Positions 1 through 7,392 are shown, counted from the stretch's first letter. The stretch is DNA of 16,472 nucleotides from RUG626 sp964553775 (GCA_964553775.1 CAZKLU010000042.1:1-16472); one strand, 5' to 3'. Made by a program: numbers and translations. Notes: a model not told the origin generated them from the sequence alone.

Positions 1-508
1 TGCAGGTCTGTCGTTCTTTTCGCAGTAATACGGCATACATATTTCGTTTATGAATAAAAAATCTATGTACTTGTCTATTTTTCTTAAAAATATGATCTTT
101 CGGTGCCAAATCTTATATTATAAACCGTTTCCAATTTTCTTTGCCTGTTCGTTCCCTCTAAAAGCATATCAAAGCCCCGTTTCTTGCAGTTTTCTATGCT
201 TTTATTATACCTTCTCGTGTTTTTAAAATGTTTTTGTAAAATAGACTGCTGACTTCAGGCTTGTCAGCGGGTTGAGCCCGCCGAATGGCGGCAATACGCT
301 TGCCTTTCAGAGAAACGCGCTCTCGGACATGAAAAGCTCTTAGTATTAACATAGTTTCACGGCGTGGGAACCGGCTGAAAATAAATTTTCACGCTTCAAA
401 TAGTGTACTTGACAAATATCACCGCTTTGTGTATAATAGTCATATAAAACACCCCCGCAAATACGCGAATCTTCGTCAAAAATAATAAATAACAAGGAGG
501 TATTCGCT
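1..508. other. AT-rich intergenic region, no gene seen
   Basis: I see no supported gene in this stretch. Roughly the first 240 bases are clearly richer in A and T than the rest of the window. A minus-strand TATAAT-like hexamer (204-209) has no acceptable -35 partner. A short GCGGG/CCCGC hairpin lies at 267-281 without a T-run. The only well supported element is the promoter at 409-437 with the leader and ribosome site of the gene that starts at 509. The left edge may lie just beyond a gene outside the window. Confidence 0.5.
409..437 (+). promoter_or_regulatory. Sigma-A promoter of the beta-CASP hydrolase gene
   Basis: TTGACA (409-414) and TATAAT (432-437) are separated by exactly 17 bases, a perfect match to the vegetative consensus. 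The predicted start of transcription is near 443-445, giving a leader of about 65 nt. An AAGGAGG ribosome site (494-500) lies 8 bases before the GTG start at 509. This suggests strong, constitutive transcription by the housekeeping polymerase. Confidence 0.85.
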
Positions 509-2125
509 GTGAGACTGACATTCATAGGCGCGGCTCACGATGTTACAGGAAGCTGTACTCTGCTTGAAGCTGGCAGACACAAAATGCTCATAGACTTTGG
601 TATGCGTCAGGGCGTTTGCACATTTGAAAATATCGATCTGCCTGTTTCACCGGATGAAATCGACTGCGTGTTCCTCACCCACGCGCATATTGACCATTCC
701 GGCAATCTGCCGCTTTTATCTAAACGCGGCTTTAAGGGCGCGGTTTACGCTACGGAGGCAACCTGCAATCTGTGCGAGATCATGCTGCGTGACTGCGCGA
801 ACATTCAGATTACTGAAGCTGATTACAAGAACCGCAAAGCTCAACGGGCGGGCGGTGCGCTTATAGAGCCGCTATACGACATGGAGGACGCGGAGCGGAT
901 CATCAAGCGTCTGCGCCCGTGCGAATATAACAGACACATCAGAATCAACGAGAACGTCACGATCCGATTTACAGACATAGGACATCTTCTCGGCAGCGCG
1001 TGTATAGAGGTGTGGCTGAATGAGGACGGTGTTGAAAAGAAAATTGTATTTTCCGGTGATGTTGGCAATATCGACCAGCCTATTATCTGCGACCCAATGC
1101 CTGTCGAGGAAGCGGACTACATAATGATCGAGTCAACTTACGGTGCGCGTCTGCACAGTGAGAATATAGAGCATATAGACACTCTCGCGGGATTCATTCA
1201 GAAAACTCTTGACAGGGGTGGAAATGTTATTATTCCCTCGTTCGCTGTCGGCAGAACTCAGGAGATACTGTACTTTATCCGTGAGATAAAAGAGAAGAAC
1301 CTTGTCACCGGACACGGCAGCTTCCCTGTATATGTTGACAGTCCTCTCGCGAATGAGGCTACCGGAATATTCATGCAATGCGACACGACATATCTTGACG
1401 ACGATTTTAAGGCAGTCATGGCGCAGGGGATCAACCCGCTTGTATTCGATGGTCTGCACCTCAACGTATCGACTGAGGAATCGAAGAAGCTGAACTTTGA
1501 CACAACGCCAAAAGTCATTATTTCGGCAAGCGGAATGTGCGAGGCGGGGCGCATACGTCACCACCTCAAATATAATCTCTGGCGACCTGAGTGTCTCATA
1601 CTTTTTGCCGGTTATCAGGCGGAGGGAACGACCGGAAGAATAATATATGACGGAGCGAAAAGCATCAAGCTGTTTGGAGATGAAGTCGCGGTAAACGCTG
1701 AAATCGCGCTTTTACCCGGCGTGAGCGGTCACGCCGACAAAAACGGACTTCTCAAATGGCTGTCGTATTTCACCAATAAGCCGCGGCAAATATTTGTGAA
1801 CCATGGCTCTGAGCAGTCCGCTGAGGATTTCGCGAAATGCCTTCGCGAGGAGAAGGGGCTGAACGCTTACGCCCCGTATTCAGGTACGGTGTACGACCTT
1901 GCGGCGGGTGAGTTTGTGCGTATAACCGAGGGCGTAAGAATTAAGAAGGAGACAAAAACCGGCGTATCCGCCGCGAGAGCGAGGGCAAACGACGCATTCT
2001 CAAGGCTGCTTGATTCAGTTGAGAGACTGCGCAGGATCGCCATCGGCTGTGAGGGTATGGCAAATAAGGATCTTATCAAATACGCGGGACTTATTGACAG
2101 CCTGACGGAGAAGATAAGAAGATAG
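509..2125 (+). CDS. MBL-fold hydrolase with beta-CASP and RNA-specificity domains
   Basis: Cytoplasmic metallo-beta-lactamase-fold protein of 538 aa, of the beta-CASP group that includes RNA nucleases related to CPSF-73. The zinc motif HAHIDH is at residues 58-63. Further ligand positions are His159 in DIGHLLGSA, Asp184 in FSGDVG and His408 in SGHAD, followed by a VNHG motif at 430-433. The beta-CASP insert lies between about 200 and 380, including SASGMCEAGR at 339-348. A charged C-terminal tail of about 70 residues follows. The start is GTG at 509, set by AAGGAGG 8 bases upstream. The gene appears monocistronic, with its own promoter and a terminator at 2324-2360. Family members include processing nucleases, but the substrate of this one cannot be told from sequence; exoribonuclease, endoribonuclease or another hydrolase are all possible. 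Confidence 0.9.
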   Translation: MRLTFIGAAHDVTGSCTLLEAGRHKMLIDFGMRQGVCTFENIDLPVSPDEIDCVFLTHAHIDHSGNLPLLSKRGFKGAVYATEATCNLCEIMLRDCANIQITEADYKNRKAQRAGGALIEPLYDMEDAERIIKRLRPCEYNRHIRINENVTIRFTDIGHLLGSACIEVWLNEDGVEKKIVFSGDVGNIDQPIICDPMPVEEADYIMIESTYGARLHSENIEHIDTLAGFIQKTLDRGGNVIIPSFAVGRTQEILYFIREIKEKNLVTGHGSFPVYVDSPLANEATGIFMQCDTTYLDDDFKAVMAQGINPLVFDGLHLNVSTEESKKLNFDTTPKVIISASGMCEAGRIRHHLKYNLWRPECLILFAGYQAEGTTGRIIYDGAKSIKLFGDEVAVNAEIALLPGVSGHADKNGLLKWLSYFTNKPRQIFVNHGSEQSAEDFAKCLREEKGLNAYAPYSGTVYDLAAGEFVRITEGVRIKKETKTGVSAARARANDAFSRLLDSVERLRRIAIGCEGMANKDLIKYAGLIDSLTEKIRR

Positions 2126-2323
2126 GGAGCTGCCGCCGGAGATTTTGGAGCCGTTACACGATCTCAGACACAGCTTCACCGGTTTTCCACGCATGAAGCC
2201 GCTGAAATGGCTTTGTCTATGTAAACGCTGCGAGTTATAAATCTCTGAGTCTGAGGATATATCAACGCTCGAAGTCTCTTGCGTATTTACTCATAGCTGA
2301 AAATATTTTTGCCTTTGAACATG

Positions 2324-2360
2324 AAAAAGCACCCAATGTATATCACATCGGGTGCTTTTT
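2324..2360. terminator. Bidirectional terminator between convergent genes
   Basis: An 11-bp perfect stem, AAAAAGCACCC (2324-2334) with GGGTGCTTTTT (2350-2360), can be extended by an inner ATGT/ACAT pairing. A T-rich tract follows on the plus strand, and the stem gives a TTTTT run on the minus strand too. It lies between the rightward beta-CASP gene and the leftward SDR gene, so it can end both transcripts. The 2126-2323 interval before it shows no gene. Confidence 0.85.
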
Positions 2361-2366
2361 GTGTTT

Positions 2367-3113
2367 TTATGCTCTTGCCAGACCGTCAACGTGCAGAACC
2401 TCGCCGGAGATGTAGCTCGCTTTATCGCTCGCAAGGAACACAAAAGCATTCGCTATATCCTCTGGTTCGCCTATTCTGCGGAGCGGAACAGAATTGATAA
2501 GCGGCTGGATCATGGCATCGGGAAGTGATGCCACCATGTCGGTTTTCGTTATTCCGGGTGCCACGGCGTTTACACGGATCCCTGACGGAGCAAGCTCTCT
2601 GGCAAGTGACAGTGTGAAACCGTTCACCGCAAACTTGCTTGTGGGGTACGCGATTCCTGATGGCTGCGCGTATTTGCTGACCATGCTGCTGGTGTTGAGT
2701 ATTACACCGCTGCCCTGAGCTTTCATGCCCTCTACGACTGCGCGGCTGCAATTATATACTCCCTTGACGTTGAGATCCATCACCTTATCAAACATCTCCT
2801 CGGTGTATGATGTGAACGGCTCCCTCGCGGAGACTCCGGCGTTGTTCACGAGTATGTCTATCCTGCCGTATTTCTCAACAACGGTTCCAAACGCCGCCGC
2901 GACACTTTCATAGCTTGTGAGATCCGGCGATATACCGATAACATCCCACTCGGCATTTTCGGCTTTCAGCTTTTCAACCGCTTTTTCAGCCGTTTCCGGC
3001 TTGGAGCCGCAGAGAGCGACCTTCGCGCCCTCCCTGAGATATTCCCTTACTATTGCGTAACCGATTCCTCTTGTACCGCCGGTAACAACGGCTATCTTAT
3101 CTTTTAATAGCAT
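2367..3113 (-). CDS. SDR family NAD(P)-dependent oxidoreductase (BaiA/FabG-like)
   Basis: Classical short-chain dehydrogenase/reductase of 248 aa, the usual length. It shows the cofactor motif TGGTRGIG (11-18), the NNAG motif (90-93) and the catalytic set Asn115, Ser143, Tyr156 and Lys160 (YPTSK), plus a C-terminal SGEVLHVDG. Expected activity is reversible oxidation of a hydroxyl or reduction of a ketone with NAD(P). Segments such as PDLTS (63-67) and KYGRID (81-86) recall, from memory, the BaiA bile-acid 3alpha-hydroxysteroid dehydrogenases, but FabG-type 3-oxoacyl-ACP reductases are also close and no fatty-acid genes are nearby. AAAGGAG (3124-3130, minus strand) supports the ATG at 3113. 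It is the last gene of the leftward three-gene group and ends at the bidirectional terminator. Substrate is not determined. Confidence 0.88.
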   Translation of the reverse strand: MLLKDKIAVVTGGTRGIGYAIVREYLREGAKVALCGSKPETAEKAVEKLKAENAEWDVIGISPDLTSYESVAAAFGTVVEKYGRIDILVNNAGVSAREPFTSYTEEMFDKVMDLNVKGVYNCSRAVVEGMKAQGSGVILNTSSMVSKYAQPSGIAYPTSKFAVNGFTLSLARELAPSGIRVNAVAPGITKTDMVASLPDAMIQPLINSVPLRRIGEPEDIANAFVFLASDKASYISGEVLHVDGLARA

Positions 3114-3247
3114 TTTCCGTATTCTCCTTTTATAATCTCTTGAATATCAAAATCGGGCTTTCTGACAAATTGCCGCAGGGGATAAAATAGTGCGCGATTT
3201 CAACGACTTCCAAATATTTTACCGCAGTTTCCTTGCTCGACCGCTTG

Positions 3248-3688
3248 CTATGCCTGTTCCTTCCAATGCTCAAGCTCAGATGCGGGGTATGCCTTTGTCC
3301 AATGATACGGCTGCAATTCTCTCAATTCAACAAACCTGATTCTTTCATCATCAGATGTAACAGCTACCTGAACATTCTCGCCCCAATATCTAAGCCTTTC
3401 CTGACAAATACCGCATGGCGATAGCACACGGAATCCGGACTTTTCATCATCACGAATCAGGCACATACAGTGCGTTACTCTTTCGTTGTATTTGTGCGCT
3501 TCAAGCATCGCGCCGGTCTCGATACATAATGTCGCGGACGCATTGGCTGTCTCGATCGATACGCTTGTATAATAATTTCCCGCGGATGTGTGGACCACTC
3601 CCGCGCCGCCCCAGCCTGCAGGGTACCGCTTTTCTATAAGTTCCGCAGCTCTTCGGTACATTTCATTTTCTACTTCATAGTCTCTCAT
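3248..3688 (-). CDS. Cytidine/blasticidin-S deaminase-like zinc protein
   Basis: A 146-aa protein of the cytidine deaminase superfamily. The zinc and catalytic signature is split as usual: Cys55-Ile-Glu57 (the CAE/HAE position, with Glu57 the likely proton shuttle) and PCGIC at 91-95 with Cys92 and Cys95 as ligands. The C-terminal half (VLSPCGICQE, then ELRELQPYHW at 121-130) resembles blasticidin-S-deaminase-like members more than classical Cdd. Family chemistry is hydrolytic deamination of a cytosine-type or related base; the substrate here is unknown. The ATG at 3688 is preceded by AGGAG (3695-3699 on the minus strand). It sits between two SDR genes with gaps of 120 and 134 bp and no clear terminator or promoter in either gap, so co-transcription is likely. 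The Ile between the two key residues is an uncommon but not disabling variant. Confidence 0.82.
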   Translation of the reverse strand: MRDYEVENEMYRRAAELIEKRYPAGWGGAGVVHTSAGNYYTSVSIETANASATLCIETGAMLEAHKYNERVTHCMCLIRDDEKSGFRVLSPCGICQERLRYWGENVQVAVTSDDERIRFVELRELQPYHWTKAYPASELEHWKEQA

Positions 3689-3808
3689 GACATTCTCCTG
3701 TGTGTCACGGTTCAGAACCTGCTTTCATAATCTGAAACAGAGGAAAAAGATCCGTCTGAGTGGAGTTAAGTGCCTGTTAAGACAGACTTTATACTCAGAG
3801 CCGGAAGC

Positions 3809-4624
3809 TTATGCGCGTGAATGCATCGCGGCAATCACGCCGCCGTCATACAGCACGTCAACGCCGGTGAGGTAACTGCAATCATCACTCACCATAAACG
3901 CCATCATTTTCGCTATCTCCACAGGATCGCCGACTCTCCCAAGCGCGCCGCTTTTGGCGAAATTGGCGGCGTCATCTCCCTCAATCTCGCCCATAGGCGT
4001 TGAGAATGTACCCGGAGAGATGCTGACTACTCTTATTCCGTTTTTGCCGTACTTCACCGCCGCTCTCTCGGTGTACCAGATAACAAAGTTCTTTGATATT
4101 GTGTATGCCGTCCCCGCCTGCTGCTCAGCGGGAACATTACTCAGCATTTGCTTTGCCGCGCCCATGAACACCGCTTCACCCTCAGTATAGAGCTTGTAAA
4201 GCTGAACCGGTTCCTGTCCGGCGGGCAGCATATGTCCCGCCATCGACGACACATTCAGAATTACGCCGCCGGACTGCATGGAGGGTGCAAACTCCTCGTC
4301 TATATTCACAGTGCCAAGCGCGTTGATACGGAAAATGCTCTCCCCGTCAGTCATGTGGGGCGATACTCCCGCCGCGTGAATGACTGTCTTGATATTTCCA
4401 AGCGTTTTGGCATAGTTCACAAGCTCCTTCACAGCGTCACGCTTGCCTGTATCACAGGGAAATGTGACAACCTCCGCGCCGAGCGATTTAAGCTCCGAAG
4501 CGGCGTTATCAAGCTTCGATACTGTTCTTCCGGTCAGCACAATAACCTGACTTTTGCCGAGTATCTTCGCTGTCTCAAGACCCATTCCGCTCCCGCCGCC
4601 GGTAACAACACAAACATTTTTCAT
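3809..4624 (-). CDS. SDR family oxidoreductase with extended substrate loop (HSDH-like candidate)
   Basis: Short-chain dehydrogenase of 271 aa. It carries the Rossmann motif TGGGSGMG (8-15), TGR (31-33, an Arg that often favours NADP), HAAG (83-86) in place of the common NNAG, Asn101, Ser126/Ser127, and Tyr174 with Lys178 (YTISK). An insertion of about 40 residues (roughly 133-170) sits between the catalytic Ser and Tyr. This architecture resembles, from memory, gut-Clostridia proteins annotated as SDR oxidoreductases and some 3beta/7-hydroxysteroid dehydrogenases; a steroid or bile-acid role is a hypothesis only. The start ATG (4624) has AAAGGAG a few bases upstream. It is the first gene of the leftward group and is fed by the perfect promoter at 4862-4890 through a structured leader. 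Confidence 0.86.
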   Translation of the reverse strand: MKNVCVVTGGGSGMGLETAKILGKSQVIVLTGRTVSKLDNAASELKSLGAEVVTFPCDTGKRDAVKELVNYAKTLGNIKTVIHAAGVSPHMTDGESIFRINALGTVNIDEEFAPSMQSGGVILNVSSMAGHMLPAGQEPVQLYKLYTEGEAVFMGAAKQMLSNVPAEQQAGTAYTISKNFVIWYTERAAVKYGKNGIRVVSISPGTFSTPMGEIEGDDAANFAKSGALGRVGDPVEIAKMMAFMVSDDCSYLTGVDVLYDGGVIAAMHSRA

Positions 4625-4855
4625 AATATGCTCCTTTTATTGTAAAATTATACGCGCCATTTTATGGCAGGCAGTAAGTTATATCAGACTAACTATACAT
4701 AATATCGCGCACCGCAAAGAGAGTTCGGTATAGGGATTTTTGCACAGATCCACGCGAGTGACGCACACGCGAGAAATTCCGAACCGCGTCCAGAAACAAC
4801 AAAACCGCCAAAAAGCTGATTTTTGCGGTGCTTCCATATATGTTCAGTTCCTGAC
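4625..4855 (-). promoter_or_regulatory. Structured 5' leader of the SDR-deaminase-SDR operon (candidate cis-regulatory RNA)
   Basis: The predicted transcript from the promoter at 4862-4890 has about 230 nt of leader before the SDR start at 4624. Within it, GCACCGCAAA and its exact complement TTTGCGGTGC (plus-strand 4709-4718 and 4822-4831) can close a 123-nt domain. A second nested stem pairs GTTCGG with CCGAAC (4723-4728, 4779-4784), with smaller inner hairpins such as CGCG/CGCG (4753-4756, 4768-4771). The first arm can instead fold locally into a hairpin at 4805-4828 followed by a T-rich tract. I do not recognise a known riboswitch or T-box. A mobile intergenic repeat is the main alternative. 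Confidence 0.5.
4794..4828 (-). terminator. Terminator-like hairpin inside the operon leader (possible attenuator)
   Basis: Read on the minus strand, CCGCAAAAA (4828-4820) pairs with TTTTTGGCGG (4814-4805) with one bulged G and a five-base loop, and is followed by TTTTGTTGTTT (4804-4794). It lies about 25 nt after the predicted transcription start and 170 bases before the SDR gene. Its first arm overlaps the arm that could pair with 4709-4718, so the two folds exclude each other. Confidence 0.4.
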
Positions 4856-4861
4856 AACGGG

Positions 4862-4890
4862 ATTATACCACAGTAGGGCGGAGATGTCAA
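4862..4890 (-). promoter_or_regulatory. Perfect sigma-A promoter of the SDR-deaminase-SDR operon
   Basis: On the minus strand TTGACA (4890-4885) and TATAAT (4867-4862) stand exactly 17 bases apart, a full consensus match. Transcription should begin near 4855 and run left into the structured leader and then the three genes. The hairpin repeat at 4891-4925 directly abuts the -35 hexamer, a position where a bound protein could act on the promoter. Confidence 0.82.
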
Positions 4891-4925
4891 GACACGGAAA
4901 TCAATTTTCAACCGGATTTTCCGTG
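4891..4925. repeat. Hairpin repeat, copy 1
   Basis: GACACGGAAATCAAT (4891-4905) and ATTTTCCGTG (4916-4925) form an inverted repeat with 8-bp arms CACGGAAA (4893-4900) and TTTCCGTG (4918-4925). The same 15-mer and 10-mer recur at 15023-15051 with a shorter middle. Function unknown; it may be a small dispersed palindromic repeat or a protein binding site. Confidence 0.6.
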
Positions 4926-5016
4926 CCGCATGGAATGAACGAAAGCGAGAGATATTGCCGTTTGACGGATATTTACGGAATCTATGGTGAAATTCGTAAA
5001 TTTTTCATTAACTCTC

Positions 5017-5044
5017 TTTACTTTTTGATACATTGGGGTATAAT
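5017..5044 (+). promoter_or_regulatory. Probable sigma-A promoter of gap
   Basis: TATAAT at 5039-5044 is a full -10 match. The best -35 is TTTACT at 5017-5022 (four of six bases) with a 16-base spacer. The predicted start near 5051 leaves a leader of about 155 nt that contains strong hairpins. Confidence 0.55.
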
Positions 5045-5097
5045 AATCTGCGTAGAGTTAATTGTTGATTTATAAAATAAAAGGTCAGGCTTGAACC

Positions 5098-5175
5098 GCG
5101 CCGGTTTATAAAGAAATCGCATGGCGCGGGTGCGCCGGGAAAACCGGCGCGTAATGAAAACGGGTTTCCATTTTT
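5098..5175 (+). promoter_or_regulatory. gap leader with competing hairpins
   Basis: GCGCCGG occurs at 5098-5104 and again at 5132-5138. Both can pair with CCGGCGC at 5144-5150; the near pair makes a 7-bp stem with a GAAAA loop. A third option pairs GGAAAACC (5138-5145) with GGGTTTCC (5162-5169), followed by ATTTTTAAATTTT. The folds exclude one another, so this could be a regulated leader, or only a stabilising 5' hairpin. Confidence 0.4.
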
Positions 5176-5205
5176 AAATTTTGATAATTGTAGGAGGAAA
5201 AATTT

Positions 5206-6237
5206 ATGGCAGTAAAGGTTGCAATCAACGGTTTCGGGCGCATAGGTCGTCTCGCGTTCCGCCAGATGTTCGGCGCGGAGGGCTACGAGGTAGTTGCTAT
5301 CAACGATCTGACAAGCTCCAAAATGCTCGCGCATCTTCTCAAGTACGACACGGCACAGGGCAACTACGCCCGCAGCCACAAGGTTACTTACAACGAGGGA
5401 GAGGGCAAGGACAACTATATAGAGGTTGATGGCACCCGCATCACGATCTACAAGGAACCGAACGCGGAGAATTGCCCGTGGGGTGAGCTTGGCGTGGATG
5501 TTGTTCTTGAGTGTACAGGCTTCTATACCTCAAAGGCAAAGTCCGAGGCTCATATCAAGGCTGGCGCGAGAAAAGTTGTTATTTCCGCTCCTGCGGGAAA
5601 CGATCTGCCGACAATCGTTTATAATGTCAACCATAATACACTCAAGCCAGAGGACACAGTTATCTCCGCTGCTTCATGCACGACCAACTGCCTGGCTCCG
5701 ATGGCAAAGGCACTCAATGACTATGCTCCTATCCAGAGCGGAATCATGACAACAGTTCACGCCTATACAGGCGATCAGATGATACTTGACGGTCCGCAGC
5801 GCAAGGGTGACCTCAGACGCGCCCGTGCCGGTGCCCAGAACATCGTTCCGAACTCCACAGGAGCGGCGAAGGCGATCGGTCTTGTTATTCCGGAGCTTAA
5901 CGGCAAGCTCATCGGCTCCGCGCAGCGTGTTCCTGTTATGACAGGTTCAACTACTATTCTTGTCGCTGTTGTCAAGGGCAAGGACATCACAAAGGAGTCA
6001 ATCAACGCGGCTATGAAGGCGGCTACAAATGAGTCCTATGGCTACAACGAGGATCAGATAGTCTCCAGCGATGTTATAGGCATGACCTACGGCTCACTTT
6101 TCGATTCCACGCAGACAATGGTAGCGAAGATCGATGATGACACCTATCAGGTGCAGGTTGTTTCGTGGTACGATAACGAGAACTCATACACCTCACAGAT
6201 GGTTCGCACGATCAAGTATTTCTCAGAACTCAAGTGA
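5206..6237 (+). CDS. gap: Type I glyceraldehyde-3-phosphate dehydrogenase
   Basis: Cytoplasmic glycolytic enzyme of 343 aa that converts glyceraldehyde 3-phosphate, NAD+ and phosphate to 1,3-bisphosphoglycerate. The N-terminal NAD fold has GFGRIG (9-14) and Asp34. The catalytic segment ASCTTNCLAP (156-165) holds Cys158, and His185 lies in TTVHAYTGDQ. The C-terminal WYDNENSYTSQMV signature begins at residue 321. Length and motifs are typical and the frame is intact. GGAGGA (5193-5198) fixes the ATG. The gene has its own promoter, a hairpin-rich leader and a strong terminator, so it is expressed alone, unlike genomes where gap heads a pgk-tpi cluster. Cofactor preference was not determined beyond the Asp34 that suggests NAD. 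Confidence 0.97.
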   Translation: MAVKVAINGFGRIGRLAFRQMFGAEGYEVVAINDLTSSKMLAHLLKYDTAQGNYARSHKVTYNEGEGKDNYIEVDGTRITIYKEPNAENCPWGELGVDVVLECTGFYTSKAKSEAHIKAGARKVVISAPAGNDLPTIVYNVNHNTLKPEDTVISAASCTTNCLAPMAKALNDYAPIQSGIMTTVHAYTGDQMILDGPQRKGDLRRARAGAQNIVPNSTGAAKAIGLVIPELNGKLIGSAQRVPVMTGSTTILVAVVKGKDITKESINAAMKAATNESYGYNEDQIVSSDVIGMTYGSLFDSTQTMVAKIDDDTYQVQVVSWYDNENSYTSQMVRTIKYFSELK

Positions 6238-6259
6238 GTTTGTGATTTAAGATAAAATG

Positions 6260-6293
6260 AAACGGAACCGCTCTATAGGGTGGTTCCGTTTTT
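6260..6293 (+). terminator. Rho-independent terminator of gap
   Basis: A 10-bp perfect stem, AAACGGAACC (6260-6269) with GGTTCCGTTT (6282-6291), runs into TTTTT (6289-6293). It lies 22 bases after the gap stop codon. Confidence 0.88.
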
Positions 6294-6303
6294 GCTGTAG
6301 TAG

Positions 6304-6582
6304 CTCAATGATCTCAGTGCGCGCGGATTTCGGGGCAATTTTCCGCAGGAATACCGTGTTTCAAGGAAAATTAACGAGGAAATACTCAAAGCCGCAAGCA
6401 GGATGCGCGAAATGCTTATAAAAGACCGCGAAAGTCTCGGACGGCACTTCAAATTTCGAACATCTTTGCCCGCTTTCATTTATGACCCGTATACTCGGAG
6501 CCGAAAAGACCACGACCGCGATCCGCTCCCTGGGAGCGGACAGGCAGACAGCCTATTTGCGGCACAGCTCATTTTTGCGCTG
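6304..6582 (+). other. Unassigned open stretch antisense to the 3' end of spo0A
   Basis: Between the gap terminator and the spo0A stop, a plus-strand frame is open for 93 codons from just after a TAG at 6301. Its middle reads like protein (RKINEEILKAASRMREML near 6357-6410), but there is no start codon with a ribosome site, I recognise no family, and its end overlaps spo0A. It may be a gene fragment or chance. A perfect 8-bp hairpin, TCCGCTCC/GGAGCGGA with a 3-base loop (6522-6540), lies just past the spo0A stop and could be a weak leftward transcript end. Confidence 0.15.
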
Positions 6583-7311
6583 TAATGACAGCTTGTCGGC
6601 TATCATCGCTATGAACTCTGAATTTGTCGGCTTGCCTTTCGCGCCGGATACCGTGTACCCAAAAAACCGCTGGAGAGTTTCAACATCTCCCCTGTCCCAC
6701 GCGACTTCTATCGCGTGGCGTATGGCGCGTTCAACTCTTGACGGCGTGGTGCCGAACTTCTCCGCGACCTCGGGGTACAGTACCTTCGTAATGGCGTTTA
6801 TTATGTCCATATCGCCAACGGCTCGGACTATTGCCTCGCGCAGATACTGATAGCCCTTGATGTGCGCCGGTATACCTATCTCGTGTATAATTTCCGTGAC
6901 CTCAAGTTCAAGATCACGTTCACCCATAGAGATCTCAGCGGTGCCGCTGAGTACTTCCTTTATCTGCTTCGTGAGATAATCACAGGCAAACGGCTTCTGT
7001 ATTATATATGACGCGCCAAGACCCGACGCACGGGCGAATATCAGCTCATTGACATAACCCGCTATAAGTATGCAGAGCGGTCTTTCGCTCTCTTTAAGCT
7101 CTCCCATAACGCCAAGTCCGTCAAGCCCCGGCATTACCAGATCCAAAAGCGCGACATCAGGCTTTCTGCCCCGCATCATGTCCAGCAGCTCAATGCCGTC
7201 TCCGGACACTCCCGTTACCCGAAATCCACTCTCCGCTTCCAGCCGCTTTTTCATATCGTTTCTCAGTTCCTCGTCCGCTTCTCCTATTACTATCTCAACT
7301 TTCCCTTCCAT
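6553..7311 (-). CDS. spo0A: Sporulation master regulator Spo0A with an atypical receiver
   Basis: Response regulator of 252 aa, close to the 267 aa of Bacillus subtilis. The receiver spans about 5-120, with likely phospho-acceptor Asp57 in LLDLVMPGLDG and Lys106 in QKPF. The Spo0A-specific DNA-binding domain (about 135-248) is highly conserved: IIHEIGIPAHIKGYQYLREA (141-160), the recognition helix region SRVERAIRHAIEVAW (191-205) and KPTNSEFIAM (227-236). Two receiver positions differ from the norm: the acidic pair near residues 10-11 is Gly-Glu, and the switch Thr/Ser is Ala84. Its role is to turn sporulation genes on or off when phosphorylated. GGAGG (7320-7324) sets the ATG at 7311. spoIVB, often next to spo0A, is not within the kilobase upstream. 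Confidence 0.95.
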   Translation of the reverse strand: MEGKVEIVIGEADEELRNDMKKRLEAESGFRVTGVSGDGIELLDMMRGRKPDVALLDLVMPGLDGLGVMGELKESERPLCILIAGYVNELIFARASGLGASYIIQKPFACDYLTKQIKEVLSGTAEISMGERDLELEVTEIIHEIGIPAHIKGYQYLREAIVRAVGDMDIINAITKVLYPEVAEKFGTTPSRVERAIRHAIEVAWDRGDVETLQRFFGYTVSGAKGKPTNSEFIAMIADKLSLQRKNELCRK

Positions 7312-7363
7312 TTAATCCGCCTCCGTGTAGTGGTATTTCCTCTCAACCCTATTGCCTGTTCGT

Positions 7364-7392
7364 ATTCTACCATAATATTCCAATGAGTGCAA
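7364..7392 (-). promoter_or_regulatory. Possible sigma-A promoter of spo0A
   Basis: On the minus strand TTGCAC (7392-7387) and TAGAAT (7369-7364) are 17 bases apart, matching the consensus at three and five of six positions. It lies 52 bases before the spo0A start. I found no clear sigma-H site (AGGA plus a properly spaced GAAT) and no 0A-box next to it. Confidence 0.4.

Noticed and set aside
472..478. TTCGTCA, a match to the Spo0A binding box
   Set aside because: Seven-base degenerate matches are expected several times by chance in this window and it lies in a leader, not at a typical promoter position.
3711..3730. Twelve-base matches between the SDR/deaminase gap and 14801-14812 or 14885-14896
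   Set aside because: About a dozen 12-mer matches are expected by chance in 16 kb on both strands, and no structure links them.
4779..4800. ACCGCG segment that resembles part of a T-box
   Set aside because: The rest of the T-box signature and a specifier stem are not visible, it is on the strand opposite the leader transcript, and no aminoacyl or amino-acid gene follows on that strand.
4693..4911. Leftward frame of 72 codons across the operon leader
   Set aside because: It lies over the promoter and the inverted-repeat structure and has no ribosome site; structured RNA explains the sequence better.
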